Source: Rhizaria sp. SCN 62-66 (Eukaryota; Rhizaria, unplaced). Taken from it: a stretch of 64,000 nt of DNA. Below, piece by piece: positions 56,501 to 64,000 of this stretch. The stretch spans positions 156,567-220,566 of the forward strand of contig MEDY01000660.1 of assembly GCA_001724265.1 (NCBI GenBank), given 5' to 3'. The notes below the pieces were generated by a model, which saw only the letters and a list, made by a program, of their open reading frames with translations, searched no databases and had not been told where the DNA came from. The stretch's first letter is position 1, and the number at the start of each line of letters is the position of its first letter. Made by a program: the position numbers and the translations under genes.

Positions 56501-59500
56501 GGGCCTGAGTGGTTTGAGACCGCGACAGCCGCTGTGCTGCCCGTCGTGCCCGTGGCGGCGGCGCTGCGGCGCGCGCTGCTGTGGAAGGCACACTCCGCGA
56601 CTACAGCAGCAGCAAAGAAGGCATCTGCCATTAGTGCATCGACTGTAAGCAGCACGACTTCAAACGCGACGAGCGTTAGTTTCAGCTCGAGCTCTAGCGT
56701 GCGTCAGGTTACAGCGCACACAGTACATGTTACGGCTTCTTCCCCCGCACCAACGCACATCACCACGACAACGTCAACAAGTAACAGCTCCGTTACAGCA
56801 GTGAGTAGTATTAGTCGCAGTGGCAGTGGCGGAGCGTCAGACCAGAGCGCTGTGGCTGTTGCCGCGCCAGCCTCGGTCGCCCTGTCGTTTCCCCCGTCCC
56901 CGGCCTCGCGCACGCTGTCGCCCTGCGTGTTCAGGCTGTTTCCCACCGCGTGGCAGTCCCGTCCGCGCGCGCAGAGGGCGGCCGTGGTGGGGCTGCTGAT
57001 GGGGGCGGCGATGCCAGTGACCGCTGACACTGCGCTTCCTGCTGCTGAGGGTACCACATCCACGGCAACTCAAGCGACTGAGAGTGCGCTCACAGCTACG
57101 AGTAATGCAGTCGCAGCCATTGACAACACAATGATTGATGAAAACACTTGCTGTATGTCGTCTGAGAATATGAGTCCTTCTGGTTTGAATGCAACCGAGG
57201 CAGCATCAGCGACTGCTGTGTCAGCCTACGACAAAAACTACTGGATTGGCGACGACTCCGACTCAGATGATGACGAGAGCTGCGCCTCTGACACGACGAA
57301 GACCGAGGCCGACGCAAAGCCCTTGTCGACCGCGACCGTGCTCTCCGCTCGCCCCGACCCGCGCGTCCCGCCCGGAGCTCTCTCGGCGCGGCTCCTGCGC
57401 CACGCGCTGCTCGACGGCCGCCGTCCGCGCTTCGTGGCATCGCTCGCCCCGCTCTGGACGACTGCTCACGGCCATAACAATGCTCCACTTTGCGTCCCTG
57501 TGTATACTACAGCGTCTGGCTCCGGAGCTGTTCGTGTCGCGACGACACCAGGTATGCGTGCCAGTGCGACTGCGGCTCCCGACGTGCTTACATTGATGGG
57601 CGAGCTTTCCAAGTGCCCGTTGGTGCCGCAATATGCCCGTGCAGCGCTTGAGATCCCCTTAGAAGACCTATCTCAATCTACAAGCAGGATTGATAAACCT
57701 GCAAAAAATCACGGCGACGACTCGTCGCATGCAGAGTCCCCGTTGCACCGTCTGCACACGCTTCCCCGCTCTGCTCCCGCTACCGCCGCGTCCTCCCCGC
57801 TCGCCCTGCCCTCGCTCTTCCCCGCCCCGCGCCCGCACTCTCTCGCTGAGCTGGTGACGGCGCTGAATGCCGACCAGCGCACCGCCCTGGCCCGCTGTCT
57901 TACTGCGCGCGACTACGCGCTTGTGCGCGGCTACCCGGGCACCGGCAAGTCGAGTCTGCTGGGCGCGCTCGTCGCCGTGCTTGCGGCGGCGGGCGCGAGC
58001 GTGCTCGTCGTTGGTTACACGCACGCCGCGGTGGAGCAGGTGATGGAGAAAGTCGTGTCGATCGATCAGGCCGATGCGCTGACCAGTGTAAACGCGGTGG
58101 TTGATGCGACAAAGCGTGCGACGGAGGCGCGCAATGCCGCTGCTTCCGAGAATGGCCAACCTGCCGTTCACATTGACGCTGTACGCGATACGTTTGTGTC
58201 GAAAGACGCGCGCGCGTATGCGCTGAGGTATGGAGGCTGGCTGCGTGCGCGCGTGCTGCGAATTGGCGGCGACAGCAAGAGCAGGAGTGACGCAGCGGTT
58301 GGTGACGGCGACACTGGTGCCGATGCCTTTGCTACAGATAAATACGATGATGATACTCGTAACAAAGACGATGAGTCTGACGATGAACCAACTGCAGAGA
58401 CAACGACCGTGTCGGGGTCTGAGCCTGAGGCGGAGACTGATGCCCCTCTATATGCGTATTCGTTTGTTGCCATTGTGCGCGCCGAGCGCCGCCGTTTGGC
58501 GCGCGAGCAGCTGCGCTCCTTGGACTCGATTAGCTCACAGTCGCAGTCAGCACCGAGTGGGCCCGGCTCACGTGACGATGGCCGCCCACTGCTCCCACTG
58601 CTCTCCCAGTCGCTCCCCTCAGTCTCCGCTGCTCTATCGCGTCGTACTGTTGTCTTTGCCACATGCCTTGCCTGCCAGCGCAACCCGTACCTGCTGTCGC
58701 GCGCCGGCACGTTTGACTACGTGATTTGCGATGAGGCGTCGCAAGTCGTGGTGCCGACGCTGCTGGCGTCGCTGGGGCTGCTGAGGCGGCGCCCCCAATC
58801 GTTTCTCACGGTCACTCCACCATCGCACACAAGCGCAACAGCTAATACCACGGGCGGCGTGTGGGCTAAGGGTCCGTGGTGGCTGTCGCAGCGCGCGGCG
58901 TTGCCCGGCGCATTTATCCTCGTCGGCGACGATTACCAGCTTTCGCCGCTCGTTCTTAGTGACAGCGCCACTGCTAACAACAATAGCAACAGGAATGACT
59001 GTAACACAAAGGAAGAGACCAGGAGTGCGATCTTGACGAACGATTCTTTAGCAGTAACAGGTTCTGTTCGTAATGTTGCGGCAGGTACTGCATCGTCGTT
59101 ACCGATGCTTCTTTTCACTTCATCGTCCTCTCTGCTCACAGTTTCCCCGCTTGCGTTGCTGTGCGCAGCTCACCCGGCCGCGGTCGCCCCGCTGCGCACA
59201 CAGTACCGCATGAAGCAGGCTATTATGGCGCTTGCGGATGAGGTTGTTTACGGCGGGCAGCTGGTCTGCGGTCGCATTGATGACGGCTACAATAACGGCA
59301 ACGAGGAAAATAGCACAGATGTGAGCAACAGTTCGAGTGCGTCTCTTTCTACGAAGCAAGACCAGACACAGCAGCCGTGGTCACCCGCGTTAGTGATGGC
59401 GTTATGGCTTGCCAAGTCCGGCGACACGACTCTCTCACATGCAACAGTGACATCAGACGATAACTTTCCGATTTACCAGACTCCGTGCACGTGCCCAAAT

Positions 59501-61625
59501 GTCTTTGGCAACCACAGTTTGAGCAACACAAGTACTCAAAGTGCATCATCGAGTTGCCCTCGTCACCAGTGGCTACTCTCAGCTTTGTCTCCATCGCATC
59601 ATCTTTCGTGGCTTGATACCCGCCAAGTGAGTCTCGTTGACTCGAAGGAGGCCGCCGTGCTCACACAGTCGCCGCTGGGATTTGCGGCACCGATGGCAGC
59701 TGTTACTACACCGTCAGGTTGGAGCCCGGTCACGCCGGCGAGTAACGTGACGATGCCTGTCGCTATGGGCGCGGGCAACACGATTACATCCCAGTCTCTC
59801 TTGACATCAAACGTTGGTGCTCTTCGTTCAAGCTTAGGCGATCAACCCGTATCTAGGTCTGGCTTCACTTCGAGGACTAGCTCGAGTTCCAGCTCTAGTT
59901 CAGCAATGTTTGCAGCGCCTCTTATGTCACCATTGTCCGCGTCTGCGCCAGTTCCAGCGCCAGCGGTATCACCAGTGGCAGCGTCTGCGTCGCTGTCTAA
60001 TCTATCATTCACAGCATCTCCTCTTTTCTTCACGCCTCTGTCGCCGCTGACTCCGCGCATCCTGTCGCCTTTCCTGTCGCAACGCCAGCCGCACTCACAG
60101 TCACGACTACACTCATCTCCGTTCCACTCACCAGAGCCTTTCAGTGCCAATGCGAACCATATCCGCAACGCGAACAGTAGTTTTACCAGTACGAAGCGCA
60201 GTGACACTGGTGGTGCGACTGTTGGCCTAACGCCTCCGATGTTCAACATAGGCGAAGCCGCGCTTACAGTCACAGTATGTACCGCGATAATTGTGTCAGA
60301 GTGTGCGATGTTGTTGCAGTCGGCGTTCGATACTGCAGCAGATGCAGCAGTCTCTGCCGCTGTCGATGAGCTGATGCACACTGCTGGTGCGGCTGCTGGT
60401 GATGGCGTGACTTTGACGGAGGCAACGCTGTCCCAACAAGAAGCAGCGATTTGGCACTCTCTTACAACTTTGAGCACGGCATCGGATATTCCCAGCAGCG
60501 TCAGTTTGTCCGATGCCAAGTCGTCACGCAACCCCCAGGCCCACAGTCACTGCGGTTTTCTGTCAGTGCATTCTCTTCAGTCTCTCGCACTGTCAGTTGC
60601 GGCCTCTGCTGCGTGGCGCGCTGTGCCAACGAAGGCACTCGCAGTCATGTCCCCGTATCGGGCGCAAGTTGCACTCATCAGCAAGATGCTTGCGGAGGCT
60701 GATGTGGCATCTGCGATTGCGCCAACCAACGCAGTTTCGTCAGAGAAGATGCATGGCGAGGGTCACGGTGAGGCTGATGGTCATACCATTGCGAAGAACA
60801 CGATTGAAGATGTAGCGGCTGTAAACGCATTTGAAGCAGCTTTTGCTTTTATTGTGTCGGAAGTCGGGCATCGTACCTTTGCGCGCGCACACTCACGAAT
60901 TCACTCACTTCTCCACACGCACGTCGCGCGCTCACAGTTACAGACACCTCAAGATTGCTGCTTACAGCTACCTGAATGCTTACAGCCTTGCCCTTTATTG
61001 ATTCCAGCCCGTCTCTTGCCAAAATTAAGTCGCATTGAGGTCGCCACAATCGACCGCTATCAAGGCCGCGAGAAGCCCGCGATAGTTCTGTCCCTTGTGC
61101 GCGCCAACGGCGAGGCCGAGACTGGTGCGCTGCTCAAGGACTGGCGGCGGATCAACGTGGCGGTGACGCGCGCGCGAGACAAGATGATTGTTGTGGGGTG
61201 TGGTGACACGCTGGCGGGGGAGGCTGGTGAGTGGGGGGCGAAATATGGTCGCTTGCTCGCATCGGGAACACTTGTTTACAATAGCAATAAGGCTACTAGT
61301 AGCAGCGGCGACAGAGACGCAGGGATGGGTGATAAGATTGATCCCAGTGATTTCCCGTGCGGCGATGGTGACTTCGACGATCATGACGACTTGATGCGTG
61401 AACAAAGTGCTGTTGCAGAGGCGGAGTACTTAAGGGATATCAGATTTACACTTGCAGCACCAACCAATATAACCCCCGTTATCAGTGCGAATGATTACGC
61501 GCACCGCGATAAGAGGGCCCGCTTTGCTGTTGCGGGAGACCATAGCAGTCCGAAAAACACTCATAGTGCGCGCGCAATATCAGAGAACAACACATCGGTT
61601 CAACTGTCACCACGACATCAGGAGC

Positions 61626-61710
<85 letters not shown>

Positions 61711-61717
61711 NNNNNNN

Positions 61718-61811
<94 letters not shown>

Positions 61812-62043
61812 CCAAGACCGGAGCAAGACAGATAACAGTAACAACAACATGAACAGTAATCTGTGCAGCATCGATAATCTTGGAGGCGGGGTTATGGCCC
61901 GCGCTGTTGCGTACTTGCGCCGCAATAACCACGATGTAGTGCTGCCTGTTGACGCGTTGGATACTTTGCCCGCGCTTGTGCAAGTGCTGTGGCGTCGCGC
62001 CGTCGAAGACGAACTCTCGAAACGCGAGGGGCAGAACGTATAA
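47569..62043 (+). CDS. DNA2: DNA2 nuclease-helicase, hugely expanded, with in-frame TAG and polyQ
   Basis: Exon 1 (47569-50245) and exon 2 (50367-62043) join in phase across a 121-bp GTACG...ATAG intron, giving at least 4,782 codons against about 1,060 residues in human DNA2. Conserved parts are scattered in low-complexity sequence. The first Fe-S cysteine is Cys655 (GCVRRAVLTERLG). The nuclease core is GLRGRLDG (Asp1256) and PLELKTS (Glu1969, Lys1971). The other cluster cysteines are 2327, 2330 and 2336, with the same C-x2-C-x5-C spacing as animal DNA2. The SF1 helicase has GYPGTGKS (3414 on), DEAS (3681), GDDYQLSPL, QYRM, DRYQGREK (about 4455) and NVAVTRAR (about 4489). DNA2 cuts 5' flaps and resects DNA ends. 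The frame meets TAG at 61637, then CAG repeats and a 7-N gap, and then a C-terminal segment (AVAYLRRNNHDVVLPVDAL) resembling the DNA2 family tail, ending TAA 62043. An ATG at 47527 is an alternative start. Confidence 0.92.
50246..50366 (+). other. DNA2 intron 1
   Basis: Begins GTACG after GCAG and ends CATAG; AT-rich, 121 bp. Splicing joins exon 1 (phase 1) exactly to the long downstream frame and places the exon 1 Fe-S cysteine upstream of the exon 2 nuclease motifs in the known DNA2 order. Exon 1 runs into a TGA at 50278-50280 if the intron is retained. Confidence 0.88.
61622..61809 (+). repeat. CAG trinucleotide repeat (polyglutamine) with assembly gap
   Basis: A near-pure CAG run interrupted by one TAG (61637-61639) and seven N (61711-61717). 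It encodes polyglutamine near the DNA2 C-terminus. The true length is unknown because of the gap. Filling the gap with whole CAG units (a length of 3n+2) automatically restores the frame of the downstream C-terminal segment. Confidence 0.95.
61637..61639 (+). other. In-frame TAG codon within the DNA2 CAG repeat
   Basis: Four CAG codons precede it and a long CAG run follows. Coding continues after the repeat to a TAA at 62041-62043. The downstream piece resembles the DNA2 C-terminal segment, so termination here would remove a conserved part. Confidence 0.85.
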
Positions 62044-62491
62044 GTTAGGATTATTATCAGCAGAAATTCATTGATTTGTAATGCAGATATTTATGCTATT
62101 CGATATTTAGTCACCTGTGGGCTTTCTTAGACTCGTCAAGAATCGTAGACGCAGCAGTTGTGAAGTGATACCGAATTTGGTATGCTTGCTGTTACGTAAA
62201 TACATCAACATATCATTTATTCACCTGGTATTAATTCTTTTTTCTTTGAGTTAGATTATAATGTTATCACCTTTCCACCCTCTCACTCTCACTGATATTT
62301 ATCCAACTGTCGTGTCATGCAATATCACTTTCCGATAAATTGTAACACCAAACAATTGCTTTGCACATTATCTTGGCCATTATTGAGGTGCTGTGGCATT
62401 TCTGCGGACATTACACCCACGGTTAAACAAAAAAACTTGCCGATTTCGGACTGATGACATATAAGAACGTTGTTGTCACTGAGGAAAGTTG
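62044..62491. other. Convergent intergenic spacer
   Basis: AT-rich 448-bp spacer after the DNA2 TAA and before the 3' end of the disrupted minus-strand gene. No gene or RNA is seen in it. Confidence 0.55.
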
Positions 62492-63587
62492 TCATTTGTT
62501 GTCAGCGACCTTAAATCCACTGAAGACTGCAAACACCTCCGCCTTATTCAAGTCTGTACGGCACTTCCCAGCTTGACACAATGCCTCAAAGCGCTGCAAG
62601 TCAGCGGCATCAAAGGGCGCATCATTGGGGCTGGTTCAGTCATAATGATGGGCGGGCTTCCTTCCTGGCACAAAAGACATAATGCGACCGACAGGCACGG
62701 CGCCGCCCAGCAGAATCTTTGGACACGGCTTAAAGACAATGAACCATGGTGTGTCGCCTGAGTCTTGATTATCGACAGATTTTTTAGGAATCACACTGCA
62801 GGGATACGTCAACACCGTACCAACGGGGTACACTGTGTCAGTTTCAGCACCCACAGCAGCTGGATTTGTATATTCACCATACACGATATCACTGTTTGGG
62901 AGCGACAAAGTTCGCAACATCAGTGATCAGTTGGAGAACACGTGTCACCATGTCGAGAGTAAGCAGATGAGACATAAGAGCAGAAAACTTCTCGACTGCG
63001 CCGCAGGCAACTAGCAAATCGCTGCCGTCAGGAGTCTTCAGCACTTTTTGAAGCACCTTAATAAAGCTGTTGAACAAAGTCTCGACAGTCTTTGCGTCTT
63101 CGTCAGAAGTGTGGGCGATGGTGAACGACTGCACTAATGTCGTCACAGCCCCACTCTCGCGAAGTACACCCGGGCAAAGAGGTACAGATAAAGTACTATC
63201 GAGCTCAAGCAAAACGGATTCATTTCTCGGCAAAGAAGCGAGACGACTTACCGCGATATATAGGCGATCTTCGTTGGTCTCGACCTTGGTTTGGGGTGTA
63301 CTCTCCTCTGTCTCACTGGGCTGTTCCGGACTAAAAGCAGGAGGATTGTTGTCGACAAGAGACGTCATGCCTGCGGAATCTTAGCCGTAAAAGACAATGA
63401 TCTTCGCACGGTAAAGCTGGTTCAGAGCTGGAGAGATTATGGGAGCCGTCGACTGCGCATGGCCGCGCCGAATGGCCGTCAGAGGCATTTTTACTGATGT
63501 ATTGGACGCGCGAATCACAGCCGCAAGGCTCCGCAGCGAGCGAAGCATTTGGGCTAACTCTGAAGCGGCAAACCATACACAACGCAA
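62492..63587 (-). pseudogene. Disrupted unrecognised gene, possibly a pseudogene
   Basis: Three minus-strand open segments follow one another. Frame A runs from 63587 to TAA 63383-63381, then continues in the same frame from ATG 63368 to TGA at 62891-62889. From there coding character passes to the next frame (around 62895), which reaches TGA at 62638-62636 and continues open after it to TGA 62494-62492. The middle segment (159 residues) looks like an acidic linker followed by HEAT/ARM-like helices (VETLFNSFIKVLQKVLKTP and onward). The last part, after the TGA, includes APFDAADLQRFEALCQAGK. Codon use is less GC-rich than in the neighbours. No GTACG intron of usual length explains the breaks. 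Decay, sequencing errors or an unusual intron pattern are all possible. I do not recognise the family. Confidence 0.4.
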
Positions 63588-64000
63588 AAGGAGGGCGAAT
63601 AAGAGTGCGGGGTAAGTATAGAACCGTGGGGATGAGGGAAAGTGCGCGTCAATAATGCAAGCAAGAAAGATAAGTCTATCTGTCTCAGCATGGACTCACG
63701 CGCTTGCAACATGAAACTCCAATATATATAGGTATTTTTTTTGTACAAGTGGAAGCCACACACGATTTGTTAGCGCTCAAACAAACCTTCTAAGTCCTAG
63801 CTCAGTGTCGCGCAGCCAGAGCGCAGTCACCACGGGCACCAGGTTACTCGTGCTCACAGTCACTTGGTCCCGGAATTACAAAAATCACCACAATCATGTT
63901 GTTACGTACCCCTGATGTAGAGGTTTATGAAAAACGCAAAAACGCGCCTGGAAGGGGCGGTTTTAAATATCCATACAACTTTGCCAAACATCCGTTAAAT
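63588..64000. other. Intergenic end of window
   Basis: Mixed-composition sequence with an A/T-rich patch near 63720-63745. It lies upstream of the disrupted minus-strand gene and could hold its promoter or an upstream exon. I see no supportable gene in it. Confidence 0.4.

Noticed and set aside
61849-62043. Separate small gene after the CAG repeat
   Set aside because: It has no promoter space, continues the CAG frame directly and resembles the DNA2 C-terminal segment, so it is better read as part of DNA2.
62489-62761. Plus-strand ORF of 90 residues
   Set aside because: It is opposite the disrupted minus-strand gene, shows no family features and has codon use unlike the supported plus-strand genes.
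1-64000. CRISPR arrays, insertion sequences, tRNA or rRNA genes, and bacterial-type operons
   Set aside because: No regularly spaced repeats, transposase genes, tRNA B-box patterns or ribosome-binding-site-led operons were seen. Introns and eukaryote-specific genes show this is nuclear eukaryotic DNA.

Overview
This is a nuclear genome segment of a flagellated, probably unicellular eukaryote. Coding sequence is very GC-rich and loaded with Ala/Ser/Asn/Gln low-complexity tracts. Introns and intergenic DNA are AT-rich. Spliceosomal introns are short (about 120-192 bp) and nearly always begin GTACG. A cytoplasmic dynein-1 heavy chain plus a central-pair protein (SPAG6/PF16) argue for a motile flagellum. 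I cannot place the lineage from the sequence alone.

Layout. (1) 2-15436, minus: one uninterrupted reading frame of more than 5,100 codons that runs off the left edge. It is a membrane-anchored, low-complexity giant protein with several Cys/His clusters. (2) 16726-18435, minus: SPAG6/PF16 in two exons. (3) 18952-23298, plus: a DEAD-box RNA helicase with a mitochondrial-type leader and one in-frame TAG. (4) 23676-25829, minus: a membrane-anchored MaoC-like hot-dog protein. (5) 26678-45138, plus: cytoplasmic dynein-1 heavy chain, 23 exons, 4,996 residues. (6) 46092-46891, minus: a YEATS4/GAS41/Yaf9 chromatin reader in two exons. (7) 47569-62043, plus: DNA2 nuclease-helicase in two exons, inflated to about 4,800 residues and crossing an in-frame TAG and a CAG repeat that holds an assembly gap. 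(8) 62492-63587, minus: an unrecognised, disrupted gene.

The genes are not an operon or one pathway. They are flagellar (SPAG6), transport (dynein-1), chromatin (YEATS), genome maintenance (DNA2) and probably organellar RNA (DEAD-box) genes on both strands, arranged as head-to-head and tail-to-tail neighbours with 0.4-1.3 kb spacers.

The most notable signal is that the only two in-frame stops inside otherwise well-supported genes are both TAG, both in Gln-rich contexts followed by CAA or CAG, and both with clear coding continuation. In DNA2 the continuation includes what looks like the family's C-terminal segment. All six complete genes end in TAA. UAG decoded as glutamine, or efficient UAG readthrough, is the leading explanation; assembly error is the main rival.
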